Origin: CAWJMD01 sp963700925
Lineage (GTDB): Bacteria; Actinomycetota; Actinomycetes; Actinomycetales; CAWJMD01
Assembly (NCBI GenBank): GCA_963700925.1
Contig: OY969553.1
Location: 2,294,001-2,358,000 of the forward strand
Length of the DNA: 64,000 nt
Reading direction: 5' to 3'
The stretch's first letter is position 1; each line of letters starts with the position of its first letter. The notes under the pieces are model-generated. The model worked only from the letters and a program-made list of their open reading frames with translations. It was not told where the DNA came from and did no database searches. The position numbers and the translations under genes are program-made. Shown piece by piece: positions 48,493 to 56,566 of this stretch.

Positions 48493-49221
48493 ATGGCGGA
48501 CAACGAGCGGGCGCCCGAGCGCCCGGTGATGGAGATGCACCGGCATCACGGAGACGTGACCGGTGGATGGCTGAGGCCTGCGGTCTTCGGGATGATGGAC
48601 GGGCTGGTCTCCAACTTCGCCCTCATCTCCGGCGTCGTGGGAGGTGGGGCGGCCTCGAGCACGGTCGTGCTGACCGGCCTGGCGGGGCTGGTGGCCGGGG
48701 CCTGCTCGATGGCGACCGGCGAGTACACGTCGGTCGCGTCGCAGAGCGAGCACGTCCGCAAGGAGATCGAGATGGAGAAGAGGGAGCTCGCACGCGACCC
48801 TGCCGGCGAGGAGCGCGAGCTGGTCGCGCTCTACCGGCACAAGGGCCTGTCTACGCCGCTGGCGACGCAGGTCGCGCAGGAGCTTGCCCAGAACCCTGAC
48901 GAGCTGTGGCGGGTGCACGTCCGCGAGGAGATGGGCGTCGACCCCGACGACCTGCCCTCGCCCTGGGTCGCGGCGGGGTCGTCGTTCGCGGCCTTCTCGG
49001 TCGGCGCCATCGTGCCGGTCCTGCCGTACATCTTCGGGGCGAGCACCCTGACGATCGCTCTGGTCCTGAGCCTCCTGGCACTGTTCGTCTCGGGTGCCGT
49101 GGTCGCCAGACTGACGTCCGTGTCCCCGTGGTTCGGTGGCGCGCGTCAGATGCTGCTGGGTGCACTAGCGGCAGCTGTCACCTTCGGAGCGGGCTCCCTG
49201 GTGGGCGCTGCTCTGGCGTAA
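48493..49221 (+). CDS. VIT/CCC1-like metal transporter 1
   Basis: A 242-residue membrane protein of the VIT1/CCC1 family (Fe2+/Mn2+ transport in characterised members). Helix 1 LRPAVFGMMDGLVSNFALIS carries the conserved D.LVSN motif; TGLAGLVAGACSMATGEYTS is the second; the cytoplasmic Glu-rich helix (EHVRKEIEMEKRELA, EERELVALYRHKG) would form the metal-binding domain; three helices follow. It has an N-terminal His stretch (MHRHHGD). ATG 48493 gives the normal start. It lies in the copper island between copZ and copA, and a second family member is at 58051. Confidence 0.9.
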   Translation: MADNERAPERPVMEMHRHHGDVTGGWLRPAVFGMMDGLVSNFALISGVVGGGAASSTVVLTGLAGLVAGACSMATGEYTSVASQSEHVRKEIEMEKRELARDPAGEERELVALYRHKGLSTPLATQVAQELAQNPDELWRVHVREEMGVDPDDLPSPWVAAGSSFAAFSVGAIVPVLPYIFGASTLTIALVLSLLALFVSGAVVARLTSVSPWFGGARQMLLGALAAAVTFGAGSLVGAALA

Positions 49222-49245
49222 CCAGCACCCGAGCTTCGACACGCG

Positions 49246-49279
49246 AAAGAGCCGGCTCCCCTTGGGGAGCCGGCTCTTT
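49246..49279. terminator. Bidirectional terminator between VIT and copA
   Basis: AAAGAGCCGGCTCCCC (49246-49261) and GGGGAGCCGGCTCTTT (49264-49279), a 16-bp perfect stem with a 2-base loop and A/T flanks on both sides. It ends both convergent genes. Confidence 0.92.
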
Positions 49280-49290
49280 CGTTGTGCGGA

Positions 49291-51639
49291 CTAGCTGGGT
49301 GTGCTCGCCTTCACCGGAACGCCTGCCGGAGCCACAGCGGCCGCAACGCTGGCGGGAGCCTGTGCCTTGAAGCCACGCAGCCGCAGGCTGTTCGTGACCA
49401 CGAACACCGATGAGAAGGCCATCGCGGCGCCGGCGAGCATCGGGTTCAGCAGCCCGGCAGCGGCCAACGGCAGGGCGGCCACGTTGTACGCGAAGGCCCA
49501 GAAGAGGTTGCCCTTGATGGTCCCGAGCGTCCGTCGCGCAAGGCGGATGGCGTCGGCGGCCACCCGCAGGTCTCCGGTGACGAGGGTCAGGTCGGACGCC
49601 TCGATCGCGACGTCCGTGCCGGTTCCCATCGCCAGACCGAGGTCGGCTTGCGCCAGTGCGGCGGCGTCGTTGACGCCGTCTCCCACCATCGCGACCACCT
49701 TGCCCTGGGCCTGCAGGCGCTTGACCACGTCGACCTTGTCCTGCGGGAGGACCTCGGCGATGACCTGGTCGATGCCGACTTCCGCTGCCACGGCGTGGGC
49801 CGCGGGCTCGTTGTCGCCGGTCAGTAGCACGGGAGTCAGCCCGAGGCTGCGCAGCCGCTGCACCGCCTCGGCCGAGGTGTCCTTGACCGTGTCGGCCACG
49901 ACGAGAACGCCTCTGGCGGCGCCGTCCCATCCGACCGCAACGGCCGTGCGGCCCTGCGCCTGGGCGCGGGACATGGCGTCCTCGAGCCGGGTGTCCAGCG
50001 GCTGCGAGTTCTCAGCCAGTAGGCGTGGGCGTCCGACCAGAACCGAATGCGCCTCGACGTCGCCCTGCACGCCCAGACCCTCGAGGTTCGCGAAGTTGTC
50101 CACGCGGGGCAGGTCCCCGACCCGCTGTGTGGCCCCGACGGTGATGGCCCGCGCGATGGGGTGCTCGGAGGCGTCCTCGAGCGCGCCCGCGTAGCGCAGC
50201 ACCTGGTCGGCGTTCTCGCCCTCGGCGACGTGCACGTCGAGGAGGGTCATCCGTCCGGTCGTGACCGTGCCGGTCTTGTCCAGGACGATGGTGTCGACGC
50301 GGCGGGTGGACTCCAGCACCTCGGGCCCCCTGATCAGGATGCCGAGCTGCGCACCCCGACCGGTGCCCACCATCAGCGCGGTCGGGGTGGCGAGGCCGAG
50401 CGCGCACGGACAGGCGATGATCAGGACGGCGACGGCCGCCGTGAACGCCACTGCCAGACCGCTTCCGGTGCCGATCCAGAAGCCGAGGGTCCCGGCCGCC
50501 AGCGCGATCACGATCGGCACGAACACGCCCGAGACGCGGTCGGCGAGTCGTTGCACCTCGGCCTTGCCGTTCTGGGCGTCCTCGACCAGCCTCGCCATCT
50601 GCGCGAGCTGGGTGTCGGCCCCGATCCGGATGGCCCGCACCAGCAACCGGCCGCCGACATTGACCGTGGCACCAGTGATCGAGTCGCCGACGCCCACCTC
50701 GACCGGCACCGACTCACCGGTCAGCATCGAGGCGTCGACCGCCGAGGTCCCTTCCTCGACGACGCCGTCGGTGGCGATCTTCTCGCCCGGACGGACGACG
50801 AACAGGTCACCGACGCTCAGGGACTCGACGGGCACCCGCTGCTCGACCCCGTTCACCAGGACCGCGACGTCCTTGGCGCCCATCTCCAGCAGCGCGCGCA
50901 GGGCAGCACCGGCCTGCCGCTTGGACCGCACCTCGAAGTACCGGCCGGCCAGGATGAACGTGGTGACCCCGGCAGCAGCCTCGAGGTAGATGTTGGCGCT
51001 CCCGTCGCTGCGCGTCACGGTCAGCTCGAACGGGTGCGTCATCCCCGGCACGCCCGCGGTACCGAAGAACAGCGCGTAGACCGACCAGCCCAGCGCGGCA
51101 AGGGTTCCCAGCGAGATCAGGGTGTCCATCGTGGAGGTGGCGTGCCGCAGGTTCGTCCACGCCGCCTGGTGGAACGGCCACGCACCCCAGACCACGACCG
51201 GCGCCGCAAGGGTCAACGACAGCCACTGCCAGTACTCGAACTGCAGAGACGGGATCATCGCGAGCGCGATCACCGGAACGGTCAGGACCGCGGAGATGAT
51301 CAGCCGACGACGCAGCGCGAGCGCGTGCAGCTCCGCCTCGTCCGGCCCCTCGTCGAAGAACCGGTCGGCCGCGGTACGCGGCGGTTGCGGCAGCCTGGCC
51401 TCGTACCCGGCTGCTTCGACCGCACCGACGATGTCGTCGGTGCTGACTCCCTCCGCGTACGAGACCTTGGCCTTCTCCGTCGCGTAGTTGACCGTCGCGC
51501 TGACCCCCTCGAGCTTGTTCAGCTTCTTCTCGATGCGAGTGGCGCACGAGGCACACGTCATCCCGCTGATCGCGAGCTCGACCTGCGCGGAGCCCTCGCT
51601 GTCCGAGACGGTCAGTCCACCTGCACGCTGTGTGGTCAT
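49291..51639 (-). CDS. copA: Copper-exporting P1B-type ATPase
   Basis: A 782-residue Cu(I) pump. The N-terminal HMA domain has GMTCASC (cysteines 29 and 32). Eight membrane helices include VLIIACPCALGLATPTALMV with the Cu-site CPC near 411. The cytoplasmic domains have the actuator GES motif (MLTGESVPVEV), phosphorylated DKTGTVTTG near 451, the HP motif in SEHPIARAI, and hinge MVGDGVNDAAALAQADLG. Typical length is 730-830. ATG 51639 overlaps the stop of the secreted-protein gene, so it is the last gene of the minus-strand copper operon. Confidence 0.97.
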   Translation of the reverse strand: MTTQRAGGLTVSDSEGSAQVELAISGMTCASCATRIEKKLNKLEGVSATVNYATEKAKVSYAEGVSTDDIVGAVEAAGYEARLPQPPRTAADRFFDEGPDEAELHALALRRRLIISAVLTVPVIALAMIPSLQFEYWQWLSLTLAAPVVVWGAWPFHQAAWTNLRHATSTMDTLISLGTLAALGWSVYALFFGTAGVPGMTHPFELTVTRSDGSANIYLEAAAGVTTFILAGRYFEVRSKRQAGAALRALLEMGAKDVAVLVNGVEQRVPVESLSVGDLFVVRPGEKIATDGVVEEGTSAVDASMLTGESVPVEVGVGDSITGATVNVGGRLLVRAIRIGADTQLAQMARLVEDAQNGKAEVQRLADRVSGVFVPIVIALAAGTLGFWIGTGSGLAVAFTAAVAVLIIACPCALGLATPTALMVGTGRGAQLGILIRGPEVLESTRRVDTIVLDKTGTVTTGRMTLLDVHVAEGENADQVLRYAGALEDASEHPIARAITVGATQRVGDLPRVDNFANLEGLGVQGDVEAHSVLVGRPRLLAENSQPLDTRLEDAMSRAQAQGRTAVAVGWDGAARGVLVVADTVKDTSAEAVQRLRSLGLTPVLLTGDNEPAAHAVAAEVGIDQVIAEVLPQDKVDVVKRLQAQGKVVAMVGDGVNDAAALAQADLGLAMGTGTDVAIEASDLTLVTGDLRVAADAIRLARRTLGTIKGNLFWAFAYNVAALPLAAAGLLNPMLAGAAMAFSSVFVVTNSLRLRGFKAQAPASVAAAVAPAGVPVKASTPS

Positions 51640-52580
51640 CAGTGGTCGCTCTGCCCGGCATGGACGGTCAGGTCTGCCGTCCGCACCACACCCTCGTGCT
51701 GGAAGTCAAGGAACAGCCGGTAGTCGCCCACCGACGGCACCTCGGCGTAGAAGACGACCTCGGGTCCGGCCGGGGTCTTGCCGTCGCCGGGCTCGCCTTC
51801 GGGGTGCACGTGCAGGTAGGCCAGATCGCCGTCCCGGAGCGCGACCAGATGGCCGAAGGCGCCCAGGTACTCCTGCAGGTCGGTGACCGGCTGTCCGTCC
51901 CTGCTCACCGACAAGGACACCTTGGACTCCTCCCCCGGAACCAGCTCACCGTCCAGCCTGACCGTGTACCCATCCACCTCGTCAAAAGTGGACGGCGCCG
52001 GCAGCGGCTCCGCCAACAGAGCGCCGGGCACAGCCAGATCGGCACCCAGAGTGAGGTTCTCGCCCAGCTCGGCGGGAACGAAGTCAGCGAACACGCGCCA
52101 CTGACCCGACGTCAGGGCCACCTCGGCGGACCAGGTGCCATCCGCCGACATCACAGGGTGGACGTGCTGGAAGCCAGTCAGGTCCCTGCGGACGACGATC
52201 AGGTGCAGCCGCTTGTCGTGGCTCGTCTCGTACTCGGTGACGGGCTCGCCGTCCGGCCCATCGATCTCGAAGGCAAGCGGCACGGCGGGGCCCCCGTCCG
52301 ACCGGTCGGCCGTCAGGGCGAGGGTGTAGCCGCGGTCCGAGACCATCAGCCCGCCCGCAGGCAGCCCCGAGCCGGACTCAGACATGCCCCCCATGCCCTC
52401 CATACCCTCTTCGCCCTCGCCCTCGCCGTGGGCGTCGGCCTCTCCTGAGTCGCCCTCGCCATGAGCTTCCTGACCCTCGGCCTGCGCGACAGGGCCGGTG
52501 AGTGTTCCGAGCCCGAGCGCGAGGCCGAAGACCGCAGCCAGACCGAGCGCGAAACCGAGCATCTTCACGGGGACGCTCAT
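51639..52580 (-). CDS. Exported copper-associated protein, His/Met/Glu-rich
   Basis: A 313-residue protein with an N-terminal signal sequence or anchor (VKMLGFALGLAAVFGLALGL), then a Glu/Gly/His/Met-rich stretch with EEGMEGMGGMSESG that could bind Cu(I), and a beta-rich domain with LHLIVVRRDLTGFQHVHPVM and DLAYLHVHPEGEP. The HVHP motif repeats at both ends of the domain. Proteins of this shape recur next to copA in actinobacteria, but their job is not established; periplasmic copper buffering is inferred. It overlaps copA by 1 base and follows the YHS gene by 91. Confidence 0.8.
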   Translation of the reverse strand: MSVPVKMLGFALGLAAVFGLALGLGTLTGPVAQAEGQEAHGEGDSGEADAHGEGEGEEGMEGMGGMSESGSGLPAGGLMVSDRGYTLALTADRSDGGPAVPLAFEIDGPDGEPVTEYETSHDKRLHLIVVRRDLTGFQHVHPVMSADGTWSAEVALTSGQWRVFADFVPAELGENLTLGADLAVPGALLAEPLPAPSTFDEVDGYTVRLDGELVPGEESKVSLSVSRDGQPVTDLQEYLGAFGHLVALRDGDLAYLHVHPEGEPGDGKTPAGPEVVFYAEVPSVGDYRLFLDFQHEGVVRTADLTVHAGQSDH

Positions 52581-52671
52581 GACTCAGTGCCGGGGGATTC
52601 GAGGGTGGGAAGGGCCATCGGTGTGCTTTCCTCAGGTCGAGCGTGCTCCGGGACGGCGTCGCAAGCCGCTG

Positions 52672-52947
52672 TCAGGCGTGGGCGTACTTGGCGGGGTCGG
52701 CGTCGAAGAGCGGACCGCACGCGTCGCAGCACAGGTAGTACTTCTTGCCCTCGTACTCGCGCACGAGACCAGCGAGCTCGGCCTCCTCCTTAACGACCGT
52801 CGTGCCAGGCATGACGACGCACTCGGCGACGACGTCGTCCTCCACCACCTTCTGTGGGGCGGCGGCGTCCGCAGGTTCGTGTTCGTGTCCGTGTTCATGG
52901 CCGTGGCGTGCGTCCGTGGCCGTGACCCTGCTCGTCGCCATCTCCAT
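52672..52947 (-). CDS. His-rich YHS-domain protein (probable frameshift at N-terminus)
   Basis: A YHS/TRASH-like metal protein of 91 residues from ATG 52947. The C-terminal half has CVVMPGTTVVKEEAELAGLV and YEGKKYYLCCDACGPLF, the Cys pair expected for metal binding, and the N-terminal half is HGHEHGHEHEP. ATG 52947 has no ribosome site. The TTG at 52972 has AAGGAA 7 bases upstream, but reads in the other frame: SEQHSHSHGDGDEQGHGHG, ending at about 52897. One inserted or deleted base in the His-rich stretch would join both parts. Either the gene is frameshifted or it starts internally. It leads the minus-strand copper operon. Confidence 0.7.
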   Translation of the reverse strand: MEMATSRVTATDARHGHEHGHEHEPADAAAPQKVVEDDVVAECVVMPGTTVVKEEAELAGLVREYEGKKYYLCCDACGPLFDADPAKYAHA

Positions 52948-53017
52948 GTGAGTGGCTGTGCTGCTCGCTCAACGTCGGTTCCTTCCGTTGGGCCGTCTGT
53001 CGCATCGCGGCTGCTAG

Positions 53018-53034
53018 ATACCCTCTGGGGGTAT
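53018..53034. promoter_or_regulatory. CsoR-type operator 3 (divergent promoter)
   Basis: ATACCCTCTGGGGGTAT, an inverted repeat with 6-bp arms ATACCC/GGGTAT, between the YHS gene (-) and the FAD reductase (+). It should serve both. Confidence 0.7.
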
Positions 53035-53050
53035 GGGGTAGCCTACGCCT

Positions 53051-54271
53051 GTGGCCGGCCGACGGCAAGATGCGGGGGTGGTCGTGGTGGGCGCCGGGGC
53101 GGCCGGGACGACCACCGCGGCCTCCTTGCGGTCCGCCGGCTACGCAGGGCCCCTCACGGTGGTCGGCGCAGAAGGCCGCGAGCCGTACAACCGCACGGCT
53201 GTGAGCAAGGGCCTCCTGATGGGTCACTTGGACGACGCCCAGGTGCTACTGCCTGAGCGGGAAACGCCGGGCGTCGAGTGGCTGCTGGGGGACGCCGCCG
53301 CGGGGCTCACCCGCGCCGCAAGGACGGTTCATCTGCGGAGCGGCAGGACGCTTCCCTTCCGGGTGCTCGTGATCGCACCGGGAGCGATGCCGCGGACGCT
53401 TCCTGTGGACGGTGCCAGGGGGAGTGAGCTTCTGCTGCCTCTGCACACGCCACGCGACGCGGAACGGTTGCGGCACCACGCGATGCGCAGGCCTGACAGC
53501 GAGATCGCCGTTCTCGGTGCCGGTCTCGTGGGCAGCGAGGCGGCAAGTGCGCTGATCGCCATGGGGGCTCGCGTGCACCTCGTCGCTCGGTCGCAGGTTC
53601 CGATGCGCTCGACACTCGGGCTGTCTGCAGCGTCGTGGGTGGAGCGGAGCCACGCCCGAATCCTCGACAGTTGTTCGAGCAGTGGGGTTTTCGCGGTGAA
53701 GGCGACCAACGGACGGCTGGCTCTCAGGCTGGGCGACGGCACCGACCGGGTCGTCGACGCTGCCGTGACCTGTCTGGGGACGCAGCGGGCCGTCGGCTGG
53801 CTCGCCGGCACCGCTCTCGACTCACCGGACGGGATCGCCGTCGACCCCTTCCTGCGCGTGCAGGGTATGGCCGGCGTCTACGCCGCAGGGGACGTCGTGC
53901 GGAACCCACGTGGGGACGAGGCGCCATGGGCAGGCGGCCACTGGTCGCTGAGCGTCGCGCAGGCGCGCCGCCTGGCGGGAACCGTCCTGCACGACCTGGG
54001 ATTCCCCGCCGCCGCGATCGAACCTTTCCACGAGACCAGCAACTACTCGACGCACATACACGGCACGAAGGTCACGGTGATCGGGAATCCGTCGGCTCAC
54101 CACCGGGAGCAGGTTGTCGATGGCGACCCAGGGTCAGACGCCTTCACGACCGTCCTGCTCGACGCAGGCGACGTGGTGCGGGCGGTCGTCGGAGTGGGAC
54201 CAGCCCTTGCAGCGTTGCGCCTGCGCCAGGCCGTGGGCCGTCCCCTCTCGGACGCCACCCTTCCCGGCTGA
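53051..54271 (+). CDS. FAD-dependent NAD(P)/H reductase (ferredoxin-reductase-like)
   Basis: A 406-residue flavoprotein: VVVVGAGAAGTTTAASLRSA for FAD, EPYNRTAVSKGLLMGHLDDA, VLVIAPGAMPRTLPVDGARG, the second dinucleotide fold EIAVLGAGLVGSEAASALIA for NAD(P)H, and GVYAAGDVVRNPRGDEAPWA for FAD again. The C-terminal part (ETSNYSTHIHGTKVTVIGNP) resembles rubredoxin/ferredoxin reductases without a CxxC disulfide. GTG 53051 lies only 16 bases past the copper operator, so the mRNA may be leaderless. Its role in copper tolerance is unknown. A truncated paralog is at 47743-48077. Confidence 0.88.
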   Translation: MAGRRQDAGVVVVGAGAAGTTTAASLRSAGYAGPLTVVGAEGREPYNRTAVSKGLLMGHLDDAQVLLPERETPGVEWLLGDAAAGLTRAARTVHLRSGRTLPFRVLVIAPGAMPRTLPVDGARGSELLLPLHTPRDAERLRHHAMRRPDSEIAVLGAGLVGSEAASALIAMGARVHLVARSQVPMRSTLGLSAASWVERSHARILDSCSSSGVFAVKATNGRLALRLGDGTDRVVDAAVTCLGTQRAVGWLAGTALDSPDGIAVDPFLRVQGMAGVYAAGDVVRNPRGDEAPWAGGHWSLSVAQARRLAGTVLHDLGFPAAAIEPFHETSNYSTHIHGTKVTVIGNPSAHHREQVVDGDPGSDAFTTVLLDAGDVVRAVVGVGPALAALRLRQAVGRPLSDATLPG

Positions 54272-54305
54272 GAAGTTGACCCAGTATCGCGTGGGCACGG
54301 CCAGG

Positions 54306-54321
54306 TACGGGTATGGGGTAT
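54306..54321. promoter_or_regulatory. CsoR-type operator 4
   Basis: TACGGGTATGGGGTAT upstream of csoR, related to the other copper boxes. A TATGCT at about 54328-54333 could be the -10 element. It suggests autoregulation. Confidence 0.55.
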
Positions 54322-54400
54322 ACGGAGTATGCTCCGGCGAACGCGGCCGGACAGGCCCGTCGCGGCCAGCAACGGAGCCACATTGGGGCGGGGAGCGGAC

Positions 54401-54682
54401 ATGACCGGGTACAGCGGCACCACCGAAGACCATCTCAAGCGTCTGCGCCGTATCGAGGGGCAAGTGCGGGGCGTCACCCGGATGGTGGAAGACGGCAAGT
54501 ACTGCATCGACATCATCACCCAGGTCGCAGCCGTCAACCGTGCCCTGCAGGCGATGGCGCTTGGCTTGCTGGACGAGCACATGAGCCACTGTGTCGTCGC
54601 CGCCGCCCGTACGGGCGGCGCCGAGCAGGACGCCAAGCTCAGGGAGGCCTCGGAAGCGATCGCCAGGCTGGTCCGGAGCTGA
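54401..54682 (+). CDS. csoR: Copper-sensing repressor CsoR
   Basis: A 93-residue all-helical repressor that leaves DNA when Cu(I) binds. The metal ligands are present: Cys35 in DGKYCIDIITQ, His60 and Cys64 in DEHMSHCVV, the C-H-C set of copper CsoRs. The DNA-facing helix HLKRLRRIEGQVRGVTRMVE is typical. ATG 54401 gives the standard N-terminus; ORF extension upstream is unrelated. It should repress copZ, the YHS-copA operon, the reductase and itself. Confidence 0.95.
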   Translation: MTGYSGTTEDHLKRLRRIEGQVRGVTRMVEDGKYCIDIITQVAAVNRALQAMALGLLDEHMSHCVVAAARTGGAEQDAKLREASEAIARLVRS

Positions 54683-54753
54683 CCGGCACGCGGTCCGGGC
54701 TGCTGGGGGCACAGGTAGGTCATGCACAACCAATGTGATGCCCCGAGTAGCCC

Positions 54754-55689
54754 GTGGTCGGTGGGGGAGTGCTCGGGGTCTCCGCCGCGGCCGAGCTGGC
54801 CAAGCGGGGCGCCCGGGTCACTCTCGTGACCGACGGATCCTCTGGCCAGTGGGGCTTCCGGGCGCTCGCTGTCGTGGCTGAACTCTTTTCGACATCCGTT
54901 CAGGGGCATACCACCGGCTGCGCCTGCTGGGCATCGACCGGTACCGCGACTTCTCCTCACGCATGGGCTCGACCTCGTACCTGAGGTTCGACGGCGGCCT
55001 GACGTGGCCCGCCACAGGTCAGGTGAAGCAGCACCGTGACGCCTTCGAGCACATGCGCAGGATCGGCTACCCCGCCTATTGGCTGCGCCCGGAGGACGTG
55101 AGCATGCGGACACCGGGGGTGGATCCCAGCGCCATCCCTGACGAGGGCGCCATCTTCAACCCGGGTGAAGGCTGGGTGGAGCTGCCGCCGCTCATCGACG
55201 ACCTCGCGCTGAAGACCACCGACCGCGGCGGTGCCATCCTCACCGGCGTCGGTCAGTCGCAGATCCTCCTGGAGAACGACCGTGTGACGGGCGTGCGCAC
55301 CGGCACGGGCGAGACGGTCCACGTGGACGTCGCCGTGCTGGCCACCGGACCCGCCGTCCCAGCAACCGTCGCCGAGCTCAGGCTCACGGTTCCCGACGCA
55401 AGGGGCGTCGCCCTGCTGGTCCGCACGCCTCCGTTCGGCACATCGCTGCGGGCAGTCCTGAACACGCCGCGCGTGTCGCTCCGGCCCACGGCGAGTGGCT
55501 CTCTTGTCATGGACACCGACCGGTCGGCGGAGGAGATCGTGAGGCGTGACGAATCATGTCGCCTTCAGCGACAGCGGCGCGACGCTCGGCCTCATCGCCG
55601 GCGAGCTCCTCGCCGAGGAGATCGTCTCTGGCGAGCCCAGTTCGCTGCTCGAGCCGTTCCGCGCCAGCCGGTTTCAGACACCCGTGTAG
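54754..55689 (+). pseudogene. DAO-type FAD oxidoreductase, frameshifted and deleted
   Basis: Pieces of one D-amino-acid-oxidase-like protein lie in three frames. VVGGGVLGVSAAAELAKRGA (54754 on) is the FAD fold, LSWLNSF follows in another frame, and RLRLLGIDRYRDFSSRMGST and PVTGxG-like text continue from about 54930 to 55540. After a further shift and a deletion, VAFSDSGATLGLIAGELLAE and SSLLEPFRASRF end it at 55689, as in the C-terminus of the family. It should not make enzyme. It is related in type to the intact oxidoreductase at the window's end. Confidence 0.78.
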
Positions 55690-55712
55690 TGGTCGGTCGG
55701 ACTCTCTCGCCA

Positions 55713-55749
55713 GCTGACGCCGGCCCGTGACGGGCCGCGCCCTGTCAGC
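55713..55749. terminator. Hairpin between decayed oxidoreductase and GntR gene
   Basis: CGGCCCG/CGGGCCG (55721-55737) with a 3-base loop, enlarged by outer GCTGAC/GTCAGC arms (55713-55718, 55744-55749). It overlaps the GntR stop and probably ends that transcript. Confidence 0.65.
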
Positions 55750-56443
55750 CGGTCTTGGCGCCGTCGCTCTCGGCTTGCCGGCGTCGCTTCAACGTGACCA
55801 CGCCATCGTCGAAGTGCTTCTTCAGCACCGCGACTGCGCCCTCGGTATCGTTGTCACGGATGTGATCGGCGATCGCGCGGTGCTCGTCGACCAGGTCGTC
55901 GCGGGCGTCGTAGGCGCCGGTCAGCAGACCGAGGCACAGGCGTGTCTCGGAGATGACGGTCGTGAACATGCGGTCCAGCCGGGGGCTACCCGCGGCCGAG
56001 ACGAGCTCGGTGTGGAAGTCGAGGTCGCGGCTGGCCACCGTCTGCCAGTCGTGGGCCTCCTCCGCCTTGCGCATCGCCCGGACGACTCGGTCGAGCGCCT
56101 TGAACGTCGTCGCCGACCGCCCTGTGCCCGTGATCCGACGGATCGCCGCCGCCTCCAGCGCCTCCCTGGCCAGGTAGATGTCGCCGATGTCCTCTTCGCT
56201 CATCATCGGCACGAAGACACCACGGTGCGGCTCGCTCCGCAGGAGACCCTCCTGGATCAACCGCTGGAGGGCCTCGCGCACAGGTCCACGGCTCACCCCG
56301 AAGCTGTTGGCCAGCTCGACCTCGTTGAGCTGGGAGCCAGGCTGCAGGGTCCCGTCGATGATGTCGGACCGGATGCGTTCCCCGACCATCGACGCGAAGG
56401 TCACGCGCGGAATCCGGGTAGGTGACTCGTTCTTCCCCGCCAC
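55745..56443 (-). CDS. GntR-family regulator, FCD (FadR) type
   Basis: A 232-residue regulator. The N-terminal winged helix has ASMVGERIRSDIIDGTLQPG, NEVELANSFGVSRGPVREAL and the wing LLRSEPHRGVFV. The FCD domain follows with REALEAAAIRRITG, DLDFHTELVSAAGSPRL and EHRAIADHIRDND, whose Asp/His residues commonly bind a metal and an organic acid. It is the last gene of a minus-strand cluster. A TTAACTGTCAACA site 75 bases upstream suggests autoregulation, and related sites lie before three more transcription units, so it is the likely cluster regulator. Confidence 0.92.
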   Translation of the reverse strand: MAGKNESPTRIPRVTFASMVGERIRSDIIDGTLQPGSQLNEVELANSFGVSRGPVREALQRLIQEGLLRSEPHRGVFVPMMSEEDIGDIYLAREALEAAAIRRITGTGRSATTFKALDRVVRAMRKAEEAHDWQTVASRDLDFHTELVSAAGSPRLDRMFTTVISETRLCLGLLTGAYDARDDLVDEHRAIADHIRDNDTEGAVAVLKKHFDDGVVTLKRRRQAESDGAKTG

Positions 56444-56517
56444 AATGAAGCTCCCTGAGATACCGGACCGGGCACCGGTCCAGCGACGTTGACGATCAGG
56501 GCGCTGTTCGCGCCACC

Positions 56518-56534
56518 GACTTAACTGTCAACAT
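56518..56534. promoter_or_regulatory. GntR-type operator a (gntR promoter)
   Basis: GACTTAACTGTCAACAT, with the right half GTCAACA as in the best site at 58798. It lies upstream of the GntR gene. Confidence 0.5.
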
Positions 56535-56566
56535 CATACCCGGTCTCGGCGGCCTCGCTCCTCGCT

